Of a stretch of DNA of 64,000 nt, positions 1 through 10,826 are shown piece after piece. Made by a program: the position numbers and the translations under genes. The notes beneath the pieces are model-generated. The model was not told the DNA's origin. It saw nothing but the letters and a program-made list of their open reading frames with translations, and did not search any database. The DNA is from Dysidea avara (Eukaryota; Porifera; Demospongiae; Dictyoceratida; Dysideidae). Position 1 is the first letter of the stretch, and every line of letters begins with the position of its first letter. The stretch lies in the NCBI RefSeq assembly GCF_963678975.1, contig NC_089280.1, positions 18,839,863 to 18,903,862 of the forward strand. The letters run 5' to 3'.

Positions 1-328
1 TATGCGTTTTGCCAACAGAGTATTTCACAAAGTTATATCAATGGCGGAATTGATGTGTAACATTTTGTTATGCACCGTTCCACTTCAGTCGGACCACACT
101 GAGAACCCAACATCTACAGCTGTAGTGTCAAGTGCTGCTTCCTCCAGATGTAGCTATACATTTGTTTTGCATATTAATAGAGCACATTGACATATGTAGT
201 GCACCAAGGCATAAAGTACCAAAAGTCTGTATGCATAAAGCTAACACTTAAGTTGTTTACATTTTGATCACATAATATTCCCAGTATGGGCTTCTTTATA
301 TTATGTAATATTTTCACTTTATATATAG

Positions 329-1435
329 ATTTGGGAACTACAACAGATGACGATCAACAGCTACCTGAATTAGAAAACGATGCACTTGGGTCTACAAATG
401 AGAATGGCTCTGAAAGCAATTGTCAGCCAACTAGGACTTTGAGTAATGCAGATACTGAAGATGAATCAGAGTTTAGCAGCAGCACCAATTTTGATAATGT
501 TTCTTTATCTGCTAGCATCGAAGATACTCAGGAGCAACCAGTATGTGTTAATTTTATACAATAGGACCTACAAAATAAGTATTTTTTTAGAATGATGACA
601 ATAGCCTTTTTCAGGAGGGTCAGAGTACTGCATCACCTTCAGAAAAATGCATCTTCAGTGACAGCGATGATTGTGACAAGGTTTGTATGAAATATTCAGT
701 AAGAAATGATGACAATAGCCTTTTTCAGGAGACTCATGGTACTGCACCACCTTCGGAATCAAGCATCTTTAGTGACAGCGAAGATTATGACAAAATTTTA
801 TATGAAAAATTCGTAAAGAAGTGTCAGAGGTTTTACAAACTTAAGACGTTTGTGAAGCCTCACTACAAAGGTTTGTATGCATAGTTTGTAGGTGGTTGAT
901 ACACCAGATTTGGGATTGCTGCAATGAAATTAAAGTGTACATTCTTGCAAATATCAGTTAGCATACAGTTCACCCAGGTTGTAACAGACACACTGATTAT
1001 TCTAATCACTAATTCATAGCTTTATATTTATATTAATAGGTACATTGAGAAAGAGGGTCATTAACTCCCCAAGAAATAGAACTATTATAAGAAAAGGTAA
1101 GTTTGCATCGCCAATATTAGTAGCTTTATGTGTAATAATCATGTTGGTACATTTAATATAATAACTATCACTAGACTGCATAATGTGCACACTTTCCTTA
1201 TAGAACGTGTTCCTCTTGTGTCAGCCAAACAATCAAGCAAAAGTTTGATAAAGCCTACCCTGGTTCCAGATACATGTGGTGCAACAACTTGTATTATTTC
1301 CAATTCAACAGCCAAAAAAATCGACTGGGTGAAATGCCAGAAGTGCAAGAAATGGATACATTTGTTTTGTATCAATCTTACAGTCAAGAATTTACCCAAA
1401 GTTTTTTTTGCAATAACTGCAATGAATAATAATTA
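329..1435 (+). CDS. 3' exons of an acidic protein ending in a PHD-like zinc finger
   Basis: Four exons join in consistent phase: 329-540, 591-870, 1040-1096 and 1204-1435, each with AG acceptors and GT donors. The 5' end was not found. The protein is Asp/Glu/Ser-rich with an internal repeat (NDDNSLFQE..., twice), then a basic stretch (TLRKRVINSPRNR), then a Cys/His module: CGATTC, WVKCQKCKKWIHLFC. This fits the second half of a PHD-type finger, which usually closes with a C-x2-C pair. In the frame as written the protein ends VFFAITAMNNN. One base over, after an 8-T run at 1402-1409, the sequence reads FFCNNCNE and stops, which would supply the missing C-x2-C. So either the T run has lost a base, by mutation or assembly error, or the gene is decaying. 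PHD fingers usually bind histone tails. Similar C-terminal fingers also occur in some transposase-derived proteins, so this may be a chromatin factor or a domesticated or dead transposase. Confidence 0.5.
591..804 (+). repeat. 114-bp in-frame tandem repeat inside an exon
   Basis: The block starting AATGATGACAATAGCC at 591 recurs at 705, so the period is 114 bp, or 38 codons. Reading frame is open across both units. Each encodes NDDNSLFQE followed by a Ser/Asp-rich acidic patch (IFSDSDDCDK, IFSDSEDYDK). The first copy ends AAG|GTTTGT, which resembles a donor, so 681-704 could be an alternative intron; the in-frame reading is simpler. Confidence 0.75.
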
Positions 1436-1598
1436 ATTTGAATTAAACTGATGCAATATTTTGTGTGATTTAATGCTCTTTTATCCCTGCACAATCCAAT
1501 CTTGTGAAATTAATAATAATAAATGAATAGTTGAACTGTTTATAATGTATGTAGATAAGTTTAGTGTGAGTTTTAACTTAACTGCTGCTGCATATCAA

Positions 1599-1856
1599 GA
1601 CTCACCACTGCTTGAAGTATCTTAGTTTACTACAGTGGTATATCCCCAGTATATGGAACAGTTAATTGTTTGTTATTTTAGTAGTTTTTCAGTAAACCTG
1701 CATTCACTGATGTTTTACTGAGAGTTTAAAACTTAGTAAAATAATTATGTTCCATATACTTAAGTTTACTGACACTTTACTATCAGTATAACTACAGTAA
1801 GGCATCTTAACAAATTAGTAAACTAAGAACCTTCAAGCAGTGCACGGTAGTGAGTC
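1599..1856. mobile_element. Palindromic MITE
   Basis: The left end reads GACTCACCACTGCTTGAAG then CTTAGTTTACT. The right end is its inverse (AGTAAACTAAG, CTTCAAGCAGTG, GTAGTGAGTC), with a few extra bases. There is no coding capacity. The target duplication could not be fixed by eye, so the family is unassigned. Confidence 0.55.
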
Positions 1857-2273
1857 GCGCGGCCAGTAAAGCAGAAACGCGCGCCGCAGACAATATATGA
1901 CGCGACCACTACGTGAGGATTTTACAAGAACGAACGTTGTCAAATTCGGCCTCCACCCGTCACTTACGCTATCCCTCTGAAACTCTGGAGTTGAACTCAT
2001 CGTGTCACTAGTAACTACCACACAAGCAGTGAAGCAAATCCATGCCGATTGTTTCGTGATCGAGGTTGCCGACATCAAAGGGGAAGTTTCATTTTTTTTT
2101 TTTTTTTAATCGCATGCGGTTAGACGCAACCGCAGGTGTATGCCTTGCGTTCCTTTGTGCATTCCGAACATTGATCGTCCTGTTATCACTTCAGTATTCA
2201 CTCAATCACCTCAAGATTCACATCATCGATTTCACCATACATGATTACCCTACAGTCGTGATTTCAGCACCAA
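1857..2273. other. No gene recognised
   Basis: The stretch is moderately GC-richer than its surroundings and includes a 17-T run near 2091-2107. Short open frames on both strands show no family resemblance. It continues beyond the foldback element at 2283-2566, up to about 2680. Confidence 0.4.
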
Positions 2274-2282
2274 ACGAAGTTT

Positions 2283-2566
2283 TAGTCTGGCGCCGCCCGC
2301 CCCTTCGCAAAAAGTAAGGGTCTGGTGAAATACGAATACCTAATCATTTCAAAAGGAATTCAATTAGACAGCGCACGTAATGCTTGTTACGTCAGATAAT
2401 TGCACTTCAATTCGAACAAAAGCATTGTGTTGCCAAGGCGATTTCTGTGTGAACGTCATTGGCATGTACTAATTGGCTAGCGCCGAATCTGGGCGCTAGA
2501 AATGATTTAGTATCTGTATTTCACCAGACCCTTACTTTATGCGAAGGGGCGGGCGGCGCCAGACTA
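2283..2566. mobile_element. MULE-like foldback MITE, 9-bp TSD
   Basis: Terminal inverted repeats of about 50 bp begin TAGTCTGGCGCCGCCCGCCC and end with the inverse. The 9-bp duplication ACGAAGTTT lies at 2274-2282 and 2567-2575. The 284-bp element is non-coding. Nine-base duplications are typical of the Mutator/MULE superfamily. Its ends resemble those of the TAGTCTCGCG elements at 3313, 42670, 44063 and 45525. Confidence 0.8.
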
Positions 2567-3312
2567 ACGAAGTTTCAGTCGACCTAGAGGCCAAATACAA
2601 ATCCCAGATTGTTGTTTTCCGCAATACTCGCTTGGCATGTAGGGCAATGTGTCTTTAAACTGTTCTGAAAGTTTCGTTCAGATTGAAACATTTGTTTTCG
2701 AGAATGGCTAGTTTGAAAATTGAATTTAGTCGCCCCCACGTCATTTGCTCTCTAAGAATTTTACTCGGAATTTAAAGAATGACGCAGAGCACAACTGCGG
2801 TCACTGGGTATTGATGAACTGGCGCTCTATGTAGTTAATCAGTACATATAGCCACCAAGAAGTGTGCTGCCATAGATTATAGTCATAGATATAATCTATG
2901 GTGCTGCATACCATCCTTCGTTTTGAAATTAGTCGCCCCCACATAATTTGTCCCTCTAAGGGCGCGGCTTAAAGAATGACACAAGAGTACAACTGCGGTT
3001 ACCAGTTGTTGACACAAGCTGTGAGTAATTAGCACATGTAGCTAGCTTAAAAGGAAGTGTGCAAAATCGCCTAATACAATTGTCACCATGCATTATTGCA
3101 TTTTATAGCACCCCCACACAAAATTACACATGTAATTACAACATACAGAGGAGACACATGAATACCAAACACTTTTCACAATAATTATGTAAGAATTGTA
3201 CAATAATGACTGTAATATAACTGCTATGCAACCATGGTAGCAAGTCTCACATGACGGCATGTATATTCATCCAAACACAATGGGAGTAACGAGTAAGTAT
3301 GATGACAACAAG

Positions 3313-3845
3313 TAGTCTCGCGTGCCAGACGGTTTGTGTGGGGGCGGCAAATAAACCGTCTGGTCACTGTTGCACACATTCTGGGACCACTGCCGGAATG
3401 TTAGCAGAGCCAATCAGATCGCTTCGCGGACTTTGTGACGCAACAAACACTAATAATTCAAATTCTTATTGTAATAAAGAACGCTACAGATCACTTTTTT
3501 GAAAGTTTAAGAACGCTATGGGCCTAGGATCTTTGTTTCCCTAGTACAGGGCTCTTAAAAGCGTTTGTATAAGAATGATTTTGGTTCAGTACAGATTTGT
3601 GGAACGGCGAAATTGTCGAGGAAGACGTTCAGCAATGTTTCAAATACGTCACCAGGACATTACCAGTACAATCATCGTCCTAGTTTGCTCACAGAAGTGA
3701 TTGGAACGATTATTACATCATCCTTGGCGCGAAACAATACCGTTATGTACTCTAATTGCATTCCAGTGAGTTCACAGAAAGTGTGCAACAGTGACCAGAC
3801 GGTTTATTTGCCGCCCCCACACAAACCATCTGGCATGCGAGACTA
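3313..3845. mobile_element. MULE-like foldback element, 9-bp TSD
   Basis: Ends are TAGTCTCGCGTGCCAGACGG and the inverse (ATGCGAGACTA). The duplication GACAACAAG is exact at 3304-3312 and 3846-3854. The length is 533 bp. Copy 2 of the large repeat has no insertion at the matching place (near 15640-15655), so it approximates the empty site, apart from a 3-bp difference. Confidence 0.88.
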
Positions 3846-4531
3846 GACAACAAGTTGGTATGACTCCATTTGTAGAATCCAGATGAGTGGGTGTGGCTCC
3901 AGTATGTCTAAACAGTTAACAAACATTCCTGTTATAAATACGTGTTAGAGTTGCAATATAATAGTATAGTATTTAAATGCAATAATACATAGTCTCCATT
4001 GCATCACTATCAAACGACACTAAGTGGAGGATATTGTTGCATCTCTAGTATGTACACTCTATCAGTACAACCTATCTTAATGGCCACTAGTATAGAAAGA
4101 CAACCACTCTTGAAAAGCCAATTCCAATTGAGAATTTATACACTGTTACCTGCTGAATGAGTGAAGGTGGCAATAAACAAGTTCCACCGTAATTTATACA
4201 CGTGATCTGATCCTGTATATTCTGTCAGTGGATGAGATCCACTTGGCCAGGACAAAATGTGACTCAAGTGCCCTGGATGATCCATACTCAACCAACTTAT
4301 GACCCAGTGGCACAATGGAACTGACTATTTATAGAGAATAAGATTATATTTATTTCTAAGATGTGTGGATGTGTGGACACATTACAACACATTACATGTA
4401 CATACAAGACATGCTACGTACTGTTTTAGCATTTCAAGTCACCACATTATACACGTACCAGTCAACAATGCTTCATAGTGCCCATCAGTAAACCTGAAGA
4501 AAAGTTACGAAAAATAAAAATTCACATAAGT

Positions 4532-4710
4532 ACAATAAAACCTCATTAATATGGCAGGCTGTGGGACCAAAAAATTTGGCCTGAATAACAAGGTGGCCTT
4601 ATTAATGAGGTCATAAGTAATGCTTAGCTATATTTGGGACCTACTAGAGGTGGCCAATATAATGAGGTGGTCTTATTAAAGAGGTGGCCACTAAGTGAGG
4701 TTTCACTGTA
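4532..4710. mobile_element. Tigger/pogo-like MITE, TA TSD
   Basis: Ends are TACAATAAAACCTCATTAAT and AGTGAGGTTTCACTGTA, imperfect inverse copies. The flanking TA and the CAGTGAAACCTC-type ends are typical of Tc1/mariner-pogo relatives. It is 179 bp, non-coding, and present at the matching place in copy 2 (16320-16496), so it predates the duplication. A further CAGTGAAAAC-type end lies at 5545-5572. Confidence 0.6.
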
Positions 4711-5682
4711 CATATAGTTCACAATATTGTGAACAATATTAATGGTTAACAATATACACTGAAACTTGCAGGTCACTTCTTGTGGAAGATTGCTCTCTAC
4801 ACAAAATGACACATTCAGAGATTGTATTTAGATGGATGATACAGTAACGCATTGTGACTTCACTACTCGTGATGTGTCACTGCTAGGCAGCAACCATATA
4901 CACGGCACTTCCACATCGCACTTGCTCGCACGCACAATTTTGCTAAAGATTTTACAAATTGATAATTAAGGGGTGTGGCAACTAGCTGTTTCGCTCGCAA
5001 GACTGTGTAGCAGCTGTTTCCCTTCTGTACAAGTGGCCACCAAGACAGGTCCACTGTGGATGAAAGCCAGGCATTAGATATTTGGTATTTCATGTGTTGA
5101 AGACATTCCAGGGCTTCTGGTAGTCTCAAATCTCACCACAGTTTAACTCAGGCAGTGTTGTGGTCACCACTAAACTACTGGAATGCTGTGTTATGTTCAT
5201 CTTATGCTTGGCCACTATATTGTAGAACTGAAATGGATATTGTGAAAAATATATCCTATGGATAATGACTTCATCACTTTCTTCATCAGGAGCTTATAAG
5301 GACCAATAGTGAAACTTTTTACACTTGGGGCTGACAGTCAACTGCCTATGTCTGAAGCAGTGCTTTTGGTGCTCTAACAGATTGGCTGCCCCCTTGCTGC
5401 CAGCACTCACAGTCTCATACGCTGTCATACACTAAATCCATCTCTATAGCCAGTTAGAACAGCATGCTTCCTACCTTTTTTTTAAGGCCGCATAATGCAG
5501 CCACCTCTTTAAAAGGCAAGGTTAGAAAATTTTGTCCCTATGGCCTGAATAATGACCAGTTTTCACTGTACTATTAGTGATTAGTGATCATGGGGGTTTA
5601 TTTATTAAGATACTAAGATATACAAACGCTACAACCTCTAAATATAGCAGTAAATTTTTTACCCTGGTCCAATGTCTCGTAA

Positions 5683-5970
5683 TAGACCTTATTCACTGAA
5701 TTAATTTCATAGCGCTTACAACCCGTTGCGAAGGAGTTGTCCGCCAATATTCGCCATTTGCAGTACCAAAACCATAGTAACATCACAATTCTCCGCCAAA
5801 TTCGCCATTTGCAGTACCATAACTATGGTAACATGATAGCAACCGTTGTGCTCGCCCAGTTTTAGAACTCAAAATGGCGTCCGAAAGACCATCACCATGG
5901 CAAATAGGGAGCCTTGTATGGCTTCGCGTGACATCAGAGGGCGCTTACTGTTCTAAATGAATAAGGTCTA
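5683..5970. mobile_element. Harbinger-like MITE, TAA TSD
   Basis: Ends are TAGACCTTATTCA and its inverse, TGAATAAGGTCTA, flanked by TAA at 5680-5682 and 5971-5973. A 3-bp TWA target fits PIF/Harbinger. The 288-bp body has a direct repeat of TTCGCCATTTGCAGTACCA. Copy 2 of the large repeat lacks it (near 17405-17425), so it inserted after the duplication or was lost there. Confidence 0.75.
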
Positions 5971-6603
5971 TAATCGTGGAGACTCTACTGTGACAAATAC
6001 ATGTTTATCATGATATGTGCTAATCGCCTTTTTACAATTAAGTTTTACAACACAAATACATGTATAGTTAAACTCACCAATTGCGACTAAATCCCTTCAA
6101 CACGAAAAGACCAATAATGAGACAACCTTGGAGACAACAGCCACGCAAGCCTATTCTGGTGCGTTTATTTAGTAGTAATATAAATTTTAAAGGCGTTTAT
6201 TTACAACAGGACATAATTACGCGCCCCTCTATTGTCTCTGTACATACTTGCCTTTTCTTTACTATTCTCATTTCATTTCACAAGATCTCTTGGTAGCTTC
6301 TTCACTTGAATTAGTCAATGCTTGAAGTAGATCGAGATACTCTAATAGAACAGTCACATTTCTACAAGTGCCATATTTTTATATTGTAAAGTCTGTAAGT
6401 AGCTAGTAATTTAAACTATACAATCCGATGCTAAGCAGAAGTTGTAACTATGCTAAATATTGATTGCTGTGTTACAGCTGTTTTGTGACTGCTCTAATAG
6501 AGTATCTTGATCGTTTCAATGCAGTACAAGATGAAAGGCAAAGTGTTGTTAAGGGTTTACTAGTTAAAATGGGTGTTAGTTGACTGCAGTTGCATGCCAC
6601 TAA

Positions 6604-6794
6604 CAGGGCCGTCCAGAGAAATTAGAGGGCCCAGGGAAAAGAGTTAAAGAGGGGCCCAGGGGCAAGGAAGGGTCTAGATCCTGACTGCTCTATTAGAGTA
6701 TATCGATCTTTCTTTAAACAGGTATTCAAGTGGCCCCTTTCGGGCTGTGGTAGGGGGCAAAATACCCCAGTTACCCCCAATGTGGGCGGCCCTG
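6604..6794. mobile_element. hAT-like MITE, 8-bp TSD
   Basis: Ends are CAGGGCCGTCCAG and the near-inverse GGGCGGCCCTG. The duplication GCCACTAA is exact at 6596-6603 and 6795-6802, and 8 bp is the hAT signature. It is non-coding, 191 bp. It has a partner at 18454-18648 with the same duplication, so it was in place before the large duplication. Confidence 0.8.
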
Positions 6795-6913
6795 GCCACT
6801 AAAATTATATTTTAATATTCTGTCACTGTAATCTGGGGTTTCTGTCAAAACCATGGAAACTCACCTACTGTTATCAACAGTGCATTGCTTATTCTAACAA
6901 AAAGTATTGAAAT

Positions 6914-7543
6914 CCCATCCAAAAACAGCTTATAGCTGTAAAAAAAGTGCGCGTCCAAGTAAAGCAGAGTTAACTGCGACACAAAGTAGTGATATCATAA
7001 TGCGGCGGCCATGTACGAGGTGTGCAAGTTGTAAAATTAATATTAGCTAATCAGATAATACAATGTTATTGTTAAAGTGTTAATGATAACTATGTGATGC
7101 TGCTAGTTTTTAAGTGTGTGAGCATCTTCATAAATGCCACATAAATTTAATTCTCAATAAAGCAATGTGTATAGATTCTCTGATAGTAATAAATAGTTTG
7201 AGTTTGGCCGCCTTTCCTGTATACAGCAATGCTACGAACAAAGGAAAGGTGGCCAAACTCAAACTATTTATTGCTATCAGAGAATCTATACACATTGCTT
7301 TATTGAGAATTAAATTTGTGTGGCATTTATGAAGATGCTCACACACTTATAAACTAGCAGCATCACATAGTTCTCATTAACACTTTAACAATAACATTGT
7401 ATTATCTGATTAGCTAATATTAATTTTACAACTTGCACACCTCGCACATAGCCGCATTATGATATCATTACTTTTTGTCGCAGTTAACTCTGCTTTACTT
7501 GGACGCGCACTTTTTTTACAGCTATAAGCTGTTTTTGGATGGG
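6914..7543. mobile_element. Long palindromic foldback element (~630 bp)
   Basis: Two arms of about 300 bp run from CCCATCCAAAAACAGC to its inverse GCTGTTTTTGGATGGG. Divergence between arms is low. Both strands therefore encode almost the same 72-residue open frame, which is a by-product of symmetry. Its right edge is also where the large repeat ends. The target duplication is not clear. Confidence 0.75.
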
Positions 7544-7711
7544 TATATATTACACAGCCTAACAACGTCAGCCTTATAGCCTGAAAATACTCACATAGGC
7601 TTAATGTATTACATCTCCTGCTCTGTATATGCTATAATAAGTCTGAGTATACACAAGTGGTACAAATTATGGGGTTCTTATGATCAAATTAAACTTTAAA
7701 GATATAAAAAG

Positions 7712-8117
7712 TAGAAATTTGATTGGGAGTTACCCAGTTACATGGTTACCACATATGATACTACTTATTAAACCTATTCTGTTCTGACGTACATGGTATA
7801 CAACTTATATCTATAGTTTGGCTTGTTACTTTTCTGTTTCTCTATAAAATTAATGGTGAAATTTGGTTGAGAGTTACCCAGTTACATATTATCCACTTCT
7901 CAAATCTATTCTAATCTAACGTGCATGATATACATCTTGCATTTTATATCGGCTGGTTACATTTGTGTTACTCTGTAAATGCTGAAATTTGGCTAGGAGT
8001 TACCCATTTACATGGTTACCAAATTTGATGCAACTTGTCAAATCCATTCTACTCTCACGTGCATGGTATACAACTTACAACTTTTTAGGCTGGTTACTTT
8101 TCTGTTACTCGGTAAAT
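7712..8117. repeat. ~137-bp minisatellite, left block
   Basis: About three diverged units sit here (GTTACCCAGTTACATGGTTA, TCAAATCCATTCTACTCTCA, GGTATACAACTT). The array is cut at 8117 by a 2.67-kb transposon and resumes at 10788. Confidence 0.8.
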
Positions 8118-8200
8118 GTGACTGGATCTACGAAAACCGTTCGAGTCGCCCAAGACAGGAAGTTTGATTTTTTCACACAAACACAAAGCTTAATGAATGT

Positions 8201-10218
8201 GTTCTATACCATATGCGTATTTTGTACCATACGCGTATGGTACATACCATATGCGTATACGCGTACGGTACAGCCATACGCGTATGGTACGGAAAATCGT
8301 ACCATCTGAGTATAGCTAACCTGGTATGCGTATAATATCAAGCAGAAGGTTTTTACACTGCCTTACCTATTGACTACGCCTGATGGCACTCTGCTTTCAT
8401 TTCTGTTCGGGGAAGAGGGAGGGGGAGGGGCTAGTCTTTCTGTTCATTTCATTTCATCAAAGTATCTGACATTTCATCAAAGTATCTGACAGTTCCACAA
8501 AATACATGCAATAGAGCCATCACCCATATAATTATGATGGTTTATGTAAGCACCTGTGGATTATTTTCTTGATGTCTTCTGACTTTTGTACATATTGATT
8601 TATTGCCTCATCCTGCTGTCTACTGCCTTATTTGTCATGGATTTCCATCTTGCATTTTTATAATAAATGACTTCATTTATCCACAGTGTAATTGATTTGA
8701 AAGTACACAAGCTGCTATACTGTATATGTTCTTTAGAATAGTTGAGTTAAAATGACCAGATTTGTGAACAGGTACCTTTTCCACACATTTTACATACCAG
8801 AAAACAAAATGATGTAACACTTGACTCCTTACACTGATAAACTTGCTCTTAGTATCAAAATGTAGATAGATACTAGTAGCTACTGTACACTCATGGATAA
8901 TTGCATGCAGGCATGCGCAATTATAAGGTATATGCTATTGAATGAGGCATGTACATTGCCTGCTGAGATGAAGTAGGAAAACACAACGTGGCAGAGATTT
9001 TATGGTGAGTTTATGAGTTCTAATGTATAGTTCAGTAATGAATGTATATTAAGTAGCATGCATTGTTTCATTATTGTTAAGTGCGTTGTATAGCTACTTG
9101 CTACTTACTGTCATACTTGTGGATGGGAAGACAATGTGTTTAGCTACTCTTATCTGAATGTACTCTTTAAAGTTAACAACATCCACATTAATTTGTGCTT
9201 GTAGGTCCAGTGTGATGAATATACTATTTACGGTATGTATAAACAAGAAAAGTACGTAAACAAGACATTGGATCTTCAAAAGAAGAAGAGTGTACATAGT
9301 ATATAAAAATGCAAATACAGTGAGGAGCCATGCTGCACAACTGATGACACTTACGAAGTTCATTTTTCCAGTTATTTGCTTTGCACAAGCAGTATATGCA
9401 TATATGTATAATTCAGTTAGAGCTTACTAGCTACCATGCATGTTGTAATTGCTCTCCTTGCTTATTTACCCAATTCTGCTGTAAATTGTCAGTTATCCAC
9501 ACTTATAATTGAGTATATATATAAGACCATCTGCATGCTTCTGATAGCTACTGTATAAAGTAGCATACATGCACACTACATTTATGTAAAGTTCTGCAAA
9601 CAAAGTGAGGTCATGTACATAAGATTTAGGTACATTAGTATAGGACTATAGTGGGAAATGCATGGGCATGCATGGCAAGGATAAAATGCATGCAGTGTGC
9701 TGATGAATAAATTTATAGTTACAGCTCAGTAGTAAGCAGATTATTGTGTTGTGTTCTAAGTTTGCTCAGCTACACTGTTAAAATGAAAAGTAACCACAAC
9801 TCTCAAGGAGTTCCCAGTGTAGGGAGGATTTAACACCCCTGGAGAGTAACCATTACTCCAAAGGAGTAACTGAGGAGTAACACATGCTCTGAAGGTGGTG
9901 TCACTTACTCTTCAGAGTAATGGTTATTCTCTTCAGAGTGTTGGTTACTCTCTATGGGGTGTTAAATCCTCCCTACACTGGGAACTCTCAGAATGGTGGT
10001 TACTCTTTATTTTTAACAGTGTAGAAATGCTTGTAAAGACAGCCCATTGTAGCTAGGTGATGGCAAGACTAGAAGATACTGAGAAAAGGCATAATACGCA
10101 TATGGTACGTACCATACGCGTATGTCTATACCGTACGCGTATGGTACGGAAAATCGTACCGTACGCGTATGGTATGTACCATACGCGTACGGTACAAAAT
10201 ACGCATATGGTATAGAAC
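8201..10218. mobile_element. Nested 2.0-kb element with GTAC-palindrome ends
   Basis: Both ends start GTTCTATACCATATGCGTAT and continue for about 100 bp as inverse copies built from short palindromes such as GTACCATACGCGTATGGTAC. The interior is AT-rich. It has a hydrophobic 89-codon frame at 9094-9363 (minus) with no recognised family. No clear target duplication was seen, so it may be the core of the outer element and not a separate insertion. Confidence 0.6.
9771..10023. mobile_element. Palindromic MITE, TACACTGTTAAAA ends
   Basis: The 253-bp palindrome begins TACACTGTTAAAATGAAAAG and ends with the near-inverse, TTTTTAACAGTGTA. The arms share GTAACCAC, GGGAGGATTTAACACC and ACTCC/GAGTAA words. 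It lies inside the 2.0-kb element. Confidence 0.7.
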
Positions 10219-10787
10219 AAATGCACTATCAAATTTCACTGCCACAGTCCACCAGAGTAAAGTGGTCTGCTTTTGCTGGCTGCTTTTCTAGAGCACAGTG
10301 GCGAGCCGTACGAGTGGTCTGGGGTCTTGATGGAGCCCTGGCCAACCAGGAGATGGCTGTGTGTGGCTGTACAGCTCTGTGGTGTTGGACAATGACCTGT
10401 GCCGTAAATTTCCTTTCATTTTAGCCAGTTCTGAGCCCTGAATGGCCTATAACTTGGCCTAATTCATCCCAGCACGTCTCTTTTCAATTTTTGAACACCT
10501 TCCAGGGCCCCCGCCTCCCACCCTTCTGGAGCTCGCCTCCCACCCTTCTGGAGCTCGCCTGATACAGACAACCTCGGTTTAAAAACTATCTAAAATGGCG
10601 GGAAACTTAGCTGTTGGCTACTTCTTCAGTGGATGATCAGGAAGGTAAGAAATTGTTGTGAAACGTGTGAAAATTTGGTATGCGTAGCTACCACCATTGG
10701 CCAGCTACAACACACAGAATATTTAAAACCGACGTTTCTCGATACTTTTAAATGGGCGATAAGACCGGTTTTCCCAGAGACAGTCAC

Positions 10788-10826
10788 AAATAGTGAAATT
10801 TGGCTGGGAGTTACCCAGTTACATGG
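10788..10826. repeat. Minisatellite, middle remnant
   Basis: A 39-bp piece of a satellite unit (GAAATTTGGCTGGGAGTTAC then CCAGTTACATGG) is stranded between the 2.67-kb element and the 1.72-kb element. Confidence 0.8.

Larger units (their letters stand above)
2681..7543. repeat. Large direct duplication, copy 1 (~4.8 kb)
   Basis: Similarity to 15043-19391 begins near GATTGAAACA and ends at the edge of the palindrome whose last bases are GGATGGG. The order of landmarks is the same in both copies. No gene was recognised. Copy 1 carries two insertions that copy 2 lacks (3313-3845 and 5683-5970); copy 2 carries a LINE fragment that copy 1 lacks. The unit has an internal ~205-bp repeat of the GTCGCCCCCAC block (2728 and 2931) and a hairpin at 2871-2901 (CCATAGATTATA and its inverse). 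Confidence 0.85.
8118..10787. mobile_element. 2.67-kb TIR element inserted in the minisatellite
   Basis: The left end (GTGACTGGATCTACGAAAAC then CG...TCGCCC) matches the inverse of the right end (GGGCGATAAGACCGG then TTTTCC...CAGTCAC) at about 24 of 34 positions. AAAT flanks it at 8114-8117 and 10788-10791, and removing the element restores a satellite unit. No transposase was recognised. The right part (10228-10760) is richer in GC and holds a 21-bp direct repeat near 10512-10555 (GCCTCCCACCCTTCTGGAGC). The superfamily is not assigned. Confidence 0.6.

Noticed and set aside
7114-7346. Near-identical 72-codon open frames on opposite strands (also at 18963-19195)
   Set aside because: They are mirror images created by the long palindrome; no codon or family signal supports a protein.
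9094-9363. Hydrophobic 89-codon minus frame inside the 2.0-kb element
   Set aside because: Single short frame in AT-rich DNA, no motif; hydrophobicity is expected from T-rich codons.
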